Shown: piece by piece, positions 8,014 through 17,717 of the stretch
How positions within the stretch are numbered: position 1 is the first letter of the stretch
Layout of the letters: the number at the start of each line of letters is the position of its first letter
Source: Nostocales cyanobacterium HT-58-2
Lineage (GTDB): Bacteria > Cyanobacteriota > Cyanobacteriia > Cyanobacteriales > Nostocaceae
Direction: 5' to 3'
NCBI GenBank assembly: GCA_002163975.1
Contig: CP019636.1
Coordinates: forward strand, 6,513,501 to 6,577,500
DNA length: 64,000 bases
The notes under the pieces: generated by a model
The model's database searches: none
What the model was told of the DNA's origin: nothing
What the model saw: the letters and a program-made list of their open reading frames with translations, nothing else
Position numbers and translations under genes: made by a program

Positions 8014-10740
8014 ATGGAACTCACCAAGAACTTACATACCTGGGAGGAACAATTTGACGAAGAAGGTTTACTGGAACTGCATCGAATTACAACCCAGATT
8101 AAGCAGTCACCCGAACTTCAAGAGATATTAGCAGCGACTGTTAGCGAAGTTCGTTCATTTTTGAAGACAGATCGGGTTGTGGTGTATCGCTTTGATACTA
8201 ATGGTAGCGGTGAAGTTATTGCCGAATCCATACATGAGGAACGGCTACCGTCGCTGTTGGGGCTGCACTTTGGAGCAGATGATATTCCGCCTGGTGTGAG
8301 AAATATGTTTCTGTGGGCGCGGCAACGTTCAATTGTAGATGTGGCCAGTGGGTTTATTGGGCTATCCCAACTAGCGAGTCCAGAAACTGGGAATTCCTTA
8401 CCAAAGGAGAATATCTACTACCGCGAGGTAGACCCGTGCCATATTGAATACTTAAAGGCAATGGGTGTGCAATCTTCAGTGGTGGTACCGATTTTAGAAT
8501 ACTCGTCAACAGAGCAATCAGCGAAACCTCAACTGTGGGGATTATTGATATCGCACCACAGTGAAGCGCGAACGGTTTTGCACCGCGAACTTCAAGTTGT
8601 GCAGCTATTTGTCGATCAGCTAGCGATGGCGATCGCTCAAACTCACCTACTGACAAGAATCCGTGCCGCACAACAGCAAGAAGCGATTGTTAACCAAATT
8701 ACCAACCTATTGCATCCACTCTCTACAAATCAATTACAGACAGCATTAGAAGTCACTATTGCTGCCATAGATGGAGTTGGTGGCAGACTTTACATTGAGC
8801 AAAGCGCAGAACTCTACAGCTGGGGTGAGCAGCCAAGACAAGTTATCGAACAGCATCCCGTGTGGCAAGAGTGGATAGCAGAGTGCCAAAACGGTGATAT
8901 CAAAGCGACAAGTGACATCTACAAAGAACCAAGTTGCCAAGCTTTGGCTCCCTTTTTCCAGTCCACTCAGATTCGAGGACTGTTGGCAATTCCCTTAAGT
9001 TACGACAATCACTTTATTGGTGTTTTAAGCATTTTTCGCTCAGAAGTAGAAACCGAAATTTTGTGGGCAGGAAGGCGCGAACTTGATGAGCAACAACAGA
9101 ATCAAATTTCTTTTGAGCCTTGGCTTGAGCAAAAAAAGGAGCAAGCGCCTGAGTGGAAGCCTGAAGAAATCACACTAGCACAAGCCCTAGCAACTCAATT
9201 TTCGATAGCAATTCAGCAGCAGCAAGTGTACCAACAGGTGCAGACACTAAATGCCAACTTGGAACACCAAGTGCAAGAACGCACATCTCAATTGCAACAG
9301 TCGTTAGACCAAGCTTTGGTCGTGAAGCAAGTTACGGATCAAATTCGTAGTAACTTAGACTACAATATTACCCTACAAACCATCGTCAAAGAAGTACGAC
9401 AACTCCTCAAAGCAGACCGGGTATTGATTTACAAGCTTCATAGAGATGGAGGTGGAGAGGTCATTGTTGAAGATGTAGATATTTACTGGCGGTCAGTTTT
9501 AGGGCAACAAATGCCTCAAGAATGCTTTCCAGATGAATATGCCCGTCTTTATTTTCGAGGAAGAGTACGAGCTATCAACAATACCTCGACGGCTGAATTA
9601 GATCCCTGTCATCAAGAGTTTTTACAAAGTCTTCAGATTAAAGCTAACCTCATTGTACCAATCAACATCAGTACACAATTATGGGGCTTACTCATTGCGC
9701 ATCAGTGTTATGCTCCCAGAAATTGGCAGGATGCAGAAATTGATTTGCTCCAACAACTGGCAGATGAAGCGGCGATCGCCATTCAGCAAGCACAGCTATA
9801 CGAAAAGAGTCGCAATGCGGAGTCTACAGCAAGGGCGCAAGCTGGACAAGTGACGCAACTCCTTCATCAAATGCAACAAACACAGACCAAACTGATTCAA
9901 ACCGAAAAAATGTCCAGTTTTGGGCTGTTGGCGCTGGGTGCGGCACACGAAATCAATAACTCTGTTAACTTTATTTGCACGAAACTGTCTCAAGCTAGTG
10001 ATTACACTCAAAATCTGCTGGAGCTTTTGGACCTCTACCGATTGTCCTATCCTCAGCCAAACAGTGAAATTAGCTATCAGGCTCAAGCAGTCAATTTGGA
10101 CTTTCTCACACAAGACCTACCTCAAATCATGTCATCAATGAAAGTACAGGCTGATCGAGTCCGCTCAACTGTGCAGTCGTTCCGCAATTTTTCTCGCTTA
10201 GATCAAGCATCCACCACACCTGTTGACCTCAACGAAGGTCTTGATAGAGCTTTGTTAATTTTGCAACGTCGGCTGCAATCGAAGGTTGGAAGTCCTGGTA
10301 TTAAGGTCATCAAAGACTATGGAGACTTACCACTTGTGGAATGCTACGCCGGACAGGTCAATCAGGTCTTCATGAATATTCTCAGCTATGCTATTGATGC
10401 CCTGACAGAGGAGATAGGAGAAGTGGGGAAAGTGGGAGAAGAAATGATCACCACCCCATCTCCAAGCATCCGAATTTCGACTGGCGTGTCATCAGATCAC
10501 TTCCGTGCCGTCATCCGTATTGCCTACAATGATTTGGGAATGACACAAGACATACAAAAGTCGATTTTTGACCCGGTTTTCATGACTAAGCCATTGGAAA
10601 AGAGTACAGGAATGGAACTAGCAATCAGCTACCAGATTGTTGTACAAAAGCATGGTGGAGTCCTCAATTGTGTCTCAGAACCAGAGCAAGGCACAGAATT
10701 TTGGATTGAAATACCTTTCAAGCAAACTGTTAGTGATTAG
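8014..10740 (+). CDS. Three-GAF sensor histidine kinase-like protein with degenerate ATP-binding boxes
   Basis: 908 residues, no membrane helix. Order: GAF1 (about 20-215), GAF2 (about 235-400, with a long insert), coiled coil (about 410-435), GAF3 (about 440-600), dimerisation helix with His645 in GAAHEINN, then an HATPase-like domain (about 770-905). GAF1 and GAF3 each have a Cys-His pair (DPCHIEYL, Cys142; DPCHQEFL, Cys532) at the place where phytochromes and cyanobacteriochromes attach a bilin, and GAF1 also has a DDIPP stretch like the phytochrome DIP motif. The catalytic domain is odd: the N-box reads NILSYAIDAL, with the Mg-binding Asn replaced by Tyr792; the G1 box reads YNDLGM and the G2 box STGMELAIS. 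It may be phosphorylated by a partner, or act without kinase activity. A light-sensing role is inferred. Confidence 0.85.
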   Translation: MELTKNLHTWEEQFDEEGLLELHRITTQIKQSPELQEILAATVSEVRSFLKTDRVVVYRFDTNGSGEVIAESIHEERLPSLLGLHFGADDIPPGVRNMFLWARQRSIVDVASGFIGLSQLASPETGNSLPKENIYYREVDPCHIEYLKAMGVQSSVVVPILEYSSTEQSAKPQLWGLLISHHSEARTVLHRELQVVQLFVDQLAMAIAQTHLLTRIRAAQQQEAIVNQITNLLHPLSTNQLQTALEVTIAAIDGVGGRLYIEQSAELYSWGEQPRQVIEQHPVWQEWIAECQNGDIKATSDIYKEPSCQALAPFFQSTQIRGLLAIPLSYDNHFIGVLSIFRSEVETEILWAGRRELDEQQQNQISFEPWLEQKKEQAPEWKPEEITLAQALATQFSIAIQQQQVYQQVQTLNANLEHQVQERTSQLQQSLDQALVVKQVTDQIRSNLDYNITLQTIVKEVRQLLKADRVLIYKLHRDGGGEVIVEDVDIYWRSVLGQQMPQECFPDEYARLYFRGRVRAINNTSTAELDPCHQEFLQSLQIKANLIVPINISTQLWGLLIAHQCYAPRNWQDAEIDLLQQLADEAAIAIQQAQLYEKSRNAESTARAQAGQVTQLLHQMQQTQTKLIQTEKMSSFGLLALGAAHEINNSVNFICTKLSQASDYTQNLLELLDLYRLSYPQPNSEISYQAQAVNLDFLTQDLPQIMSSMKVQADRVRSTVQSFRNFSRLDQASTTPVDLNEGLDRALLILQRRLQSKVGSPGIKVIKDYGDLPLVECYAGQVNQVFMNILSYAIDALTEEIGEVGKVGEEMITTPSPSIRISTGVSSDHFRAVIRIAYNDLGMTQDIQKSIFDPVFMTKPLEKSTGMELAISYQIVVQKHGGVLNCVSEPEQGTEFWIEIPFKQTVSD

Positions 10741-10846
10741 GGATCTTTACTACCAAAACTACTCTATTTGGAGCTGACACAATTGTTCACATACTACTAG
10801 CAATGACTTTTGAGTACACTAGCAGTAGACCATTTTCTGCACAGTT

Positions 10847-11698
10847 ATGACTTACCAAGGAACGCAAGTTGAAGATTTGGTACTAGTTGCTGGTGCTACA
10901 GGTGGGGTGGGGCAACTCGTGGTGAGCAATTTGCTAGAGCTGGGCTTTAGAGTCCGCATCCTGACACGCAATGCGGCAAAAGCCCAAAAGATGTTCAATC
11001 ACAAAGTAGAAGTTGCGATCGGTGACATACGCGATCCAAGTACACTCCCAGCAGCGATGCAGGATGTTACCTACATCATATGCTGTACTGGAACTACCGC
11101 CTTTCCTTCTGCAAGATGGGAGTTTGATAGGACTCCTAGCTTGATTGAATGGGTTCAGTTGTTTCTTGATCCCAAAAACTGTGAGGCAAAGGCAAAGAAT
11201 AGTCCTTCAAAAGTGGATGCACAAGGTGTCAGCAACATAGTAGCAGCAGCACCGCGTAACTTGAAACGGTTTGTTTTTGTGTCTTCCTGCGGTGTTCTCC
11301 GTAAGGATCAGTTTCCCTTTCGTATCCTCAATGCATTTGGCGTGCTTGATGCCAAACTCAAAGGTGAGGAAGCCCTTATCAGTTCGGGTTTACCCTACAC
11401 TATCATCCGTCCAGGACGTCTCATTGATGGTCCCTATACCTCATATGACCTCAATACCTTGTTAAAAGCAAAAACAAAGGGCAAGTTTGGTGTAGTTTTA
11501 GATACAGGTGATAAACTTGGAGGTCAGACTAGCCGGATTGATGTGGCAGCAGCTTGTGTGGAATGTATGCAATCCCCTTATTGTCAAGGGCAAGATTTTG
11601 AACTTATTAACCAGGGACCAAGACCGTCTGTGATTGACTGGGAAGGGCTTTTCTCCAAGCTAGACAAGACTTCTGACTCTAGTAGACCTCAAAAATAA
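10847..11698 (+). CDS. NAD(P)-binding atypical SDR / NmrA-like protein
   Basis: 283 residues. The N-terminal nucleotide site is VLVAGATGGVGQLVV (about 12-26), of the GxxGxxG type seen in atypical short-chain dehydrogenases such as chloroplast Tic62/HCF173-like and NmrA-like proteins. There is no complete YxxxK catalytic pair, so it may be a binding or assembly factor instead of a dehydrogenase. VFVSSCGV and YTIIRPGRL are typical of the family. It starts 106 bp after the kinase-like gene in the same direction and converges on the DUF1636 gene with an 11-bp gap. The substrate is unknown. Confidence 0.75.
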   Translation: MTYQGTQVEDLVLVAGATGGVGQLVVSNLLELGFRVRILTRNAAKAQKMFNHKVEVAIGDIRDPSTLPAAMQDVTYIICCTGTTAFPSARWEFDRTPSLIEWVQLFLDPKNCEAKAKNSPSKVDAQGVSNIVAAAPRNLKRFVFVSSCGVLRKDQFPFRILNAFGVLDAKLKGEEALISSGLPYTIIRPGRLIDGPYTSYDLNTLLKAKTKGKFGVVLDTGDKLGGQTSRIDVAAACVECMQSPYCQGQDFELINQGPRPSVIDWEGLFSKLDKTSDSSRPQK

Positions 11699-11709
11699 AT
11701 GCCACTTGC

Positions 11710-12108
11710 TCAAGCCATAGGAACAGGTATGGGAGGAATTTTTGCTAAGATTCCTTTTTTGAGAGGTTCCGGTCTTTCTGCCCAAGGTAACAACCCCTGT
11801 GGATGAGCATAATATTTACTGGCACACTCCAATACACCAGCTATTTCTGAGGGTGACAAGTCTGGTGATAAATCACCAAAAAGATAAGTGAATTTACCAT
11901 TTGCTGCGAAAGAAATAACACAAGAGCGATGACAAGCACTCATGCATTCCACAGGTTGAATTGCAAACTCTGAGTGCAACTCCCAATGAGAATGTAATTC
12001 CTGCAATTGCTGTAGTAATTTTTCACCACCACTTACGCCAACTCGCTTTCCACCTTGCCACACACTGGCGCAAGTGGTGCAGATAAACATCATATGTTGC
12101 GATTCCAT
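11710..12108 (-). CDS. DUF1636 metal-binding-like protein under cobalamin riboswitch control
   Basis: 132 residues with Cys pairs: FICTTCASVW near the N-terminus and ECMSACHRSC in the middle, the pattern of the DUF1636 family, thought to bind metal or an iron-sulfur cluster. In other bacteria this family is found with CobW-like metallochaperones and cobalamin genes. The ATG at 12108 has a GAGG ribosome site five bases upstream. A cobalamin riboswitch lies in its leader (12157-12275), so expression should fall when B12 is sufficient. That suggests a part in cobalt or cobalamin supply. The biochemical role is not established. Confidence 0.8.
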   Translation of the reverse strand: MESQHMMFICTTCASVWQGGKRVGVSGGEKLLQQLQELHSHWELHSEFAIQPVECMSACHRSCVISFAANGKFTYLFGDLSPDLSPSEIAGVLECASKYYAHPQGLLPWAERPEPLKKGILAKIPPIPVPMA

Positions 12109-12156
12109 CTATACCTCGTAGATGCTTATAAACAGAAGTTAAACAACAAAAAACAA

Positions 12157-12275
12157 ACAATCGGTGGGCATTCTGACTCAAAAGGAAAATCTTTATGACA
12201 GCTGCGGGACAGCGCCGGACTTGCACCGGACTTTCCCCGTTACCTCCAGTGGCTGCTCCCCACTAGAACCGATTT
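12157..12275 (-). promoter_or_regulatory. Cobalamin (adenosylcobalamin-type) riboswitch
   Basis: Read on the minus strand, the spacer holds the conserved core: GGTAACGGGGAAAGTCCGG, then GTGCAAGTCCGGCGCTGTCC, then CGCAGCTGTC, and a 3' part GAGTCAGAATGCCCACCG. This matches the B12-box order GGGAA...GGTGCAAxTCC...CxGxCCCGCxACTGT...CCAGxxxGCC. It lies 49 bp upstream of the DUF1636 ATG with no other gene between. No helix energies were computed. Confidence 0.9.
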
Positions 12276-12352
12276 AGTTAGTTTAACTTATCATACTTGA
12301 GTCAAACTAATATACAACATAGCTGAAATCCCTGGTCATTGTAAAAACTGCA

Positions 12353-14647
12353 TCAAGTCTGATTAATTTCTGGTAAGTCCAACAGCTCATGTTGCAGTTG
12401 TGGGCGATCGCCGTTGTGTTGAAATTCCTGCCAAATTTGCCCCCGCGCATCTTGTAAAAAGATTCGCCATTCACTTTCGACATCTTGATCGCGAAGTATA
12501 CAGTCTATAAATTCTTCTACGATTGCATAAATTGCTTGACTTGGCTCGCAAAGCAAATCTTTCAAAGCTTTTTCACACTTACCAACAGTTTCTGCATAAG
12601 CGATCTTGAGATTGAGCAGCACTTGTTCAGCAGATTGTGAGGTGGAAAGCTTCAGCGTTGCAGGCTCATTTGGAGAGAGCCCATCGAGATGTTTGCGAAT
12701 GCGGTGCTGTAAGAATCCTCGATAAGAAAGCTCAAACTCAGCAAGCGTTTGAAACCCATACTTAAGTTTACTTGGTATCCCTGGGATGAGTTCATCGGGC
12801 ATTTGCGCGGCGATCGCCTCGATAAATTCACTGTCTTGGGCTTGGACTAATTTTCCCAAACGTCCCTGTTCTATGAGAATTTTAGCCACTTGCAATTTGA
12901 CTTTGTCAAGCGATCGCTGCAAACCGCTTTCTAGTGACAACAGATGTTTCGATAAATGGGCGCGGATTTCATTGAGGTATTTTTCATAGACAATTGTGTA
13001 GTTCTTTTCAATACAAAAGCGCTGTTCTATTTCTTGAATTGACGGAATTCCTGTATCACTCCGGCAAGCTTGCAAAGTGACCTCTAATTGCTTTTTAAAG
13101 TCTATATCAACGGCTTCTCGCTTTTGCCTGAGCCCCTTAAGCAGTTTTTCAAAATTCTTTGTGAGTTCCTGCCAAATTTCTTGGAATTTTGCCTCAAACA
13201 GTGCAAATCCATGAATATCATCCTGTGTTGCTAAATCTAAAGCTTTGCTAACTTTCTTTAACTCAGATTTGACTTTGTTTTGGAGTACATTCAAGCGCTG
13301 TTCGCACAACAAAACATATTTGTCATCTAAATCACTAAGTTTTCCCTTGAGGTGATCAATAACTCGCTCAAGAACTTCATGAGCTTCTTGACTATTGGCG
13401 CAGTTAGCCGTTATACACTCAACAACATTCATCTTTTTGTTTGCAATGTCCTGTGCTAATTCTTGGCAACTTTTTGAGTTATCACGAAAGCGTGAATCAG
13501 CTTCTGTACGGTTGAGTATCATGAAAGACCACAAGTCGATTGGCACATCAACGTGTGCTGCACGTGCTGTATCGTACAAGCGTATATCTATATCTGTCCA
13601 AGAGTCGCCTGTTGACTTTGGCATCCGTACAAATAGAATTGCATCAACCTGTTGCCCTAAAATTTTCACTAGATGCTGTTCATTGCAAATACCTGTATCA
13701 CCCAAACCAGGCAGATCTACAAAAGCTATTTGTCCGACATCAGCGTTAGGAAATTGACAAACAATCTTTACAGATCTGACTGCTATATGCTGAGACAGTG
13801 TTGCACAAGAATTTCCCTCTTCTGATGGAGAGGCTACACTTACTGTAGGCGGCTGCATAAGTGCTTCTACTGATGCAGTCGCTGCGCGAACACGCATACT
13901 ACCTAAACGCGTAACGTCTCCGACAGGAAAAGGGTTAAAAAAGAAACGTTGACCATTAGGAGTTTCTTGAGTTACATACTCCCGAATTTCTTCTTTAGTA
14001 ATGCGACGGGGTGAGGACTGCTGCAAAAGGTGGCGATATTTGTCCAAATGTCTGTGATACTGAGCAAGTTGTTCATACATCGCTCCTTGTTCAGCATATT
14101 CAGGACGATCAATAGGCAACAACGGAAGAGGTTTGGCAACAAACTCATCAAACGTGTTCGGTTTGTCGTCTATGTGGAGTTTTTCATAATAGGGAGTGAG
14201 GACTTCATCCAGGAATGACTGCTCTGAGTGAAACCAAACCTCAACGTAAGTCTTTTCGTTTGTACTGTTGTAAATAATACTGGGAACTCCTGTGCAATGA
14301 TGTCCATCTCCATCTGGAATTTCAACACTAGAGAGCCCCGTTAAACTCTGTAATAGTCTACTCTTACCTTGCTTGGCTTGTCCAACAACCCCAATGTTAA
14401 GTGTTTTGCGGCAGAAGCGCTCTTTGAGTTGAATCAGCGTTTTGAGTTCAGTATTAATGCTAGAGTGTAGTGTTATCAAATTGGCTTCTTCTAAAAGCCC
14501 AGCCACACTTGGGTCATCAACTTGTTTAAGTAGTTGAATTGCTGAGTCAAGAGATTTCAGTTCCGCCTCCATACCTGCTATTTTTTCAGTCAGGGGAAGG
14601 CGCTTTGCAATAATGCTGGTAATGCTCCCAGTCGTATTTGTATTCAT
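12353..14647 (-). CDS. Dynamin-family GTPase-like protein
   Basis: 764 residues. The G domain carries a P-loop GQAKQGKS (residues 89-96), a G3 motif FVDLPGLGD and a G4-like NRTEAD. The long C-terminal half is helical with many Glu/Lys residues, as in bacterial dynamin-like proteins that remodel membranes. There is no clear transmembrane helix. The G domain carries a large insert between the P-loop and G3. It stands alone on the minus strand, divergent from the MEKHLA gene, with 245 bp to the riboswitch gene. A membrane or stress role is likely but unproven. Confidence 0.8.
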   Translation of the reverse strand: MNTNTTGSITSIIAKRLPLTEKIAGMEAELKSLDSAIQLLKQVDDPSVAGLLEEANLITLHSSINTELKTLIQLKERFCRKTLNIGVVGQAKQGKSRLLQSLTGLSSVEIPDGDGHHCTGVPSIIYNSTNEKTYVEVWFHSEQSFLDEVLTPYYEKLHIDDKPNTFDEFVAKPLPLLPIDRPEYAEQGAMYEQLAQYHRHLDKYRHLLQQSSPRRITKEEIREYVTQETPNGQRFFFNPFPVGDVTRLGSMRVRAATASVEALMQPPTVSVASPSEEGNSCATLSQHIAVRSVKIVCQFPNADVGQIAFVDLPGLGDTGICNEQHLVKILGQQVDAILFVRMPKSTGDSWTDIDIRLYDTARAAHVDVPIDLWSFMILNRTEADSRFRDNSKSCQELAQDIANKKMNVVECITANCANSQEAHEVLERVIDHLKGKLSDLDDKYVLLCEQRLNVLQNKVKSELKKVSKALDLATQDDIHGFALFEAKFQEIWQELTKNFEKLLKGLRQKREAVDIDFKKQLEVTLQACRSDTGIPSIQEIEQRFCIEKNYTIVYEKYLNEIRAHLSKHLLSLESGLQRSLDKVKLQVAKILIEQGRLGKLVQAQDSEFIEAIAAQMPDELIPGIPSKLKYGFQTLAEFELSYRGFLQHRIRKHLDGLSPNEPATLKLSTSQSAEQVLLNLKIAYAETVGKCEKALKDLLCEPSQAIYAIVEEFIDCILRDQDVESEWRIFLQDARGQIWQEFQHNGDRPQLQHELLDLPEINQT

Positions 14648-14880
14648 TATGACAGCGTATTTAACCGTTATTTATGTATGTCTCTGAACTTCTACGAAAG
14701 CGATACACACGGTAGATACGAGAATCTACTTAATACTTATAGTAAGTAAAGATTGACGTTTGATATTATTGGATAATCCTAATCATATTTTTCCCGTCTG
14801 GGTGAACAGAATTATCAATCTTGGATGAAGAAACGATAAAATATCGTCGAATCTGATGCTTATGAGAAATACTGATACCT

Positions 14881-15357
14881 ATGGACCGACCCAGACAACT
14901 TCCTTGGCAGCAAGAGACAGTTATTCGCCATAGCCAACGCCTGATGCAAAGTTTTTATTATTGGACGGGACGTGCTCTGTTAGATGCTAGCGGCTCACCA
15001 GAGGAAATAGCGCAGGCACTGTTTGATGCACCATTTGTTCTAGTTTCTCATGGCACGCAACCAGATCCAATATTTAATTATGGCAATCGTATGGCGTTGC
15101 AACTCTGGGAGCTTTCTTGGGAGGAATTTACTAAAATGCCTTCGCGAAAGACAGCGGAGGAGGTTGTGCAGAAAGAGCGCAATAGACTCCTCGCTGAAAC
15201 CACGACCAAAGGATTTAGCCATTTTTCTGGTATCCGTGTTACCAGTAGTGGTAAGCGCTTTGAGATCCAAGATGGTCTCCTATGGAATGTGATAAGTGAG
15301 GAAAAGCACCTGTTTGGACAAGCAGCTGTCTACTCAAAATGCACATTTGTTCAATGA
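14881..15357 (+). CDS. MEKHLA-domain protein
   Basis: 158 residues made up of one MEKHLA domain, a PAS-like fold also found at the C-terminus of plant HD-ZIP III factors and as single-domain proteins in cyanobacteria. Visible features are HSQRLMQSFYYWTG near the start, FVLVSHGTQPDPIFNYGN in the middle and the final RFEIQDGLLWNVI. The family is expected to bind a small ligand or partner; none is known. It converges on the BY-kinase gene with a 15-bp gap. Confidence 0.85.
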   Translation: MDRPRQLPWQQETVIRHSQRLMQSFYYWTGRALLDASGSPEEIAQALFDAPFVLVSHGTQPDPIFNYGNRMALQLWELSWEEFTKMPSRKTAEEVVQKERNRLLAETTTKGFSHFSGIRVTSSGKRFEIQDGLLWNVISEEKHLFGQAAVYSKCTFVQ

Positions 15358-15372
15358 CTTAGGAACTTTGTT

Positions 15373-17532
15373 TTATCGCCGAGCTCCATTTGCAACTGCT
15401 TGGGATTCTTCCTCCGGTGGAGAATTTGGTTCTACAAATGATGGAGGCAGAGAAACGGTGATATCAGCACCATCGATCACGGCTCCCAACAACCCAAGCT
15501 CAGATTCAACTAATTGGTCGATCGCCTCACTAAGCACATTTTCCTGTGTGTAATTTGGTCTTGTCACCAGCACAATACCATCGCTATAGGGTTGAATTAA
15601 CAGAGCATCATTTGATAAGCCCAGAGGAGGTGTGTCTAAAATGACTAAATCAAACCGCTGACGCACATCCTCCATGAGCCGCCGCATTTCACTTGATTCG
15701 AGAATTGCCGCCGATTGACGTACAGGGCCAGGACTAGGAAGAATGTATAAATTTTCTACATCTGGTACTAAGCGAATACATTCACTGAGGCTTGCATAAT
15801 AACGCAGAGGTTCAACTGTCGCATCAGGCTCAGGAGCCACTCTCAAAGAAGCAGAACGAGAGGGCGATCGCAAATCTGTTTCAACAATCAAGGTTCGTTT
15901 GCCTGCACGAGCGGATGCGATTCCCAAGTTATAAGCACTGACAGTCTTTCCTTCAGAACTGCTTGTACTAGTAATCAGGACGACCTTAAAGTTTTTCCCA
16001 CCAATGCGGCGCAAATTACTGCGAAACTTCTCATAAAACTCCAGATACAAAGATTCTGGAGAAAGTACCACAGGCACATCTGTTACGTTCAAACCATCCA
16101 CTGGCATCAAAGGTATTTCGCCCAGTAGAGGAACTTCTCGTTGTTTGAGACTGTCGCGGATGTCTTCCTTGGTTTTGAAGGTTCCTTCCAAAGATCCTAG
16201 CAAAAACACAACTCCGCCACCCACTAACAATCCTAGTAAGCTACCCACACCTAGGGTGACAGGAACACTCAAACGTTCTTGAGTGTTAGCCATCACTATC
16301 GGTGGTCTAGCAATACCAAGACTACTGACTGTTTCCGCTTCTGCTGTTCTGGCGTCGGTTTGCTTCACCTGCATTTGATCATAAACAGCTTTTTTCAGAG
16401 CAACGTCTTGTTCTAAACGTGATCGCTCCAATTGCTTATTGGGCACCAGAGAATACTCCTGCCGCAATCGTGCTTCTTCTTTGACGAGGTCACGCAGTTG
16501 CTGTTGTAGTGTCTCTCGTTGGGTTTGCAAAGCCACCATTTGGTTTGCCAAAACCTGTCGGGCTGGATCTAAGTTACTTTGCGAGCGAACAGAAACATTA
16601 GTAGGAAGAGGTGCAGTTCCATTTTCACCGCCGACAACTTCACCTCCACGTTGTCGCAGTAAAGTCTCGTAACCCTCCTTCTGACGTCGCAACTGAACCA
16701 TAGTGGGGTGTTCAGGACGAAGGTCTTTCTTGAGAACTTCAATTTGAGATTCAGTTTGGTAAATTTGCGCTCGTAAGTTAGCAATGATTGGATCTGCGCT
16801 CAAAGCAGAAGAGACATAAGCTTGGTTGACATTTAAACCCAACTTGTCTTGTAGACTGCGAATTTGGGCATCAATGCCAGTTATGGTAAATTGAATTTGT
16901 CGTTGTTGTATTTGGCTCCCGGTAACTGCTTCGAGCAAACTTCCATTCTCAGCCGCTAATATTGCTGGTCGTTCTTTGCGATCGTACAGTTCTAGCTTGC
17001 GCTCAGCAGCTTGCAATTCCTTTTTCGCCTGTGGTAGGCGTTCGTTGACTTTGCTAATAATTGCTTTTAATCGCCGTGTATTAATCTCCGCACTCAACTG
17101 GATCATTGCTTGCATTAATTCCTGCAAGGTTTGTCTTGCTCGCAGGCGATCGCTATCTTTGTATTGTAGTTCTATAAGTGTGGAGCGTATTTCTCCGGTC
17201 TTTGGTTCTTTTTCAGGCGTCTTGAGCACAACATTTTGAGTTATCTTCTTTGGCTGGACATTGACTTTAGCAGCTACAACCTCAATGACTTGTTCTGATA
17301 GCAAAATATCCTCATTCAGTTCTTGCCCTTGCTGATTAATTTCAATACCTGTTGCCGAAAAAGAAACTGGAGGACGATTGTAGGTAAGTGCGCCGCTTGC
17401 TACATATTTAGATTGTTGTGGTTGCAGAGCTACCACCATTGAACCCGCTACAACTAGACCAAAACTGGCTAATCCAATCCACTTATATTTATCGAAAGCA
17501 ATGAGGTAGCGTTTAACAATCGGTGGAGTCAT
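15373..17532 (-). CDS. Wzz-type polysaccharide co-polymerase fused to a BY-kinase-like ATPase
   Basis: 719 residues. An N-terminal membrane helix (about 16-34), a long periplasmic coiled-coil region with Wzz/GNVR features, and a second helix (about 424-446) precede a cytoplasmic ATPase (about 490-690). The Walker A region reads TSTSSSEGKT, where BY-kinases normally have SSxPGEGKS/T, so Pro and the first Gly are Ser. Walker A' is TLIVETDLRSPS and Walker B is FDLVILDTPPLG. The C-terminus ends without a tyrosine cluster, so the usual autophosphorylation tail is missing. It should control chain length of an exported polysaccharide. It is grouped with a Wza-like exporter (185 bp) and exosortase genes on the same strand. 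Confidence 0.85.
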   Translation of the reverse strand: MTPPIVKRYLIAFDKYKWIGLASFGLVVAGSMVVALQPQQSKYVASGALTYNRPPVSFSATGIEINQQGQELNEDILLSEQVIEVVAAKVNVQPKKITQNVVLKTPEKEPKTGEIRSTLIELQYKDSDRLRARQTLQELMQAMIQLSAEINTRRLKAIISKVNERLPQAKKELQAAERKLELYDRKERPAILAAENGSLLEAVTGSQIQQRQIQFTITGIDAQIRSLQDKLGLNVNQAYVSSALSADPIIANLRAQIYQTESQIEVLKKDLRPEHPTMVQLRRQKEGYETLLRQRGGEVVGGENGTAPLPTNVSVRSQSNLDPARQVLANQMVALQTQRETLQQQLRDLVKEEARLRQEYSLVPNKQLERSRLEQDVALKKAVYDQMQVKQTDARTAEAETVSSLGIARPPIVMANTQERLSVPVTLGVGSLLGLLVGGGVVFLLGSLEGTFKTKEDIRDSLKQREVPLLGEIPLMPVDGLNVTDVPVVLSPESLYLEFYEKFRSNLRRIGGKNFKVVLITSTSSSEGKTVSAYNLGIASARAGKRTLIVETDLRSPSRSASLRVAPEPDATVEPLRYYASLSECIRLVPDVENLYILPSPGPVRQSAAILESSEMRRLMEDVRQRFDLVILDTPPLGLSNDALLIQPYSDGIVLVTRPNYTQENVLSEAIDQLVESELGLLGAVIDGADITVSLPPSFVEPNSPPEEESQAVANGARR

Positions 17533-17717
17533 GGCAGCAGCAAATAAAAGATAGGTAAAAATTGGTCGGACTTTATTATAAAATTTTGGCTTTTACGATT
17601 TTGAAATTATAAATTATTCATTATGAATGATAAGGATTTTTATAATTCATAATTGATAATTCATAATTTTGCTTTGTCACTCCTTGTTTTTTCTTCTAAA
17701 AATGTTGTAAGCACCAC

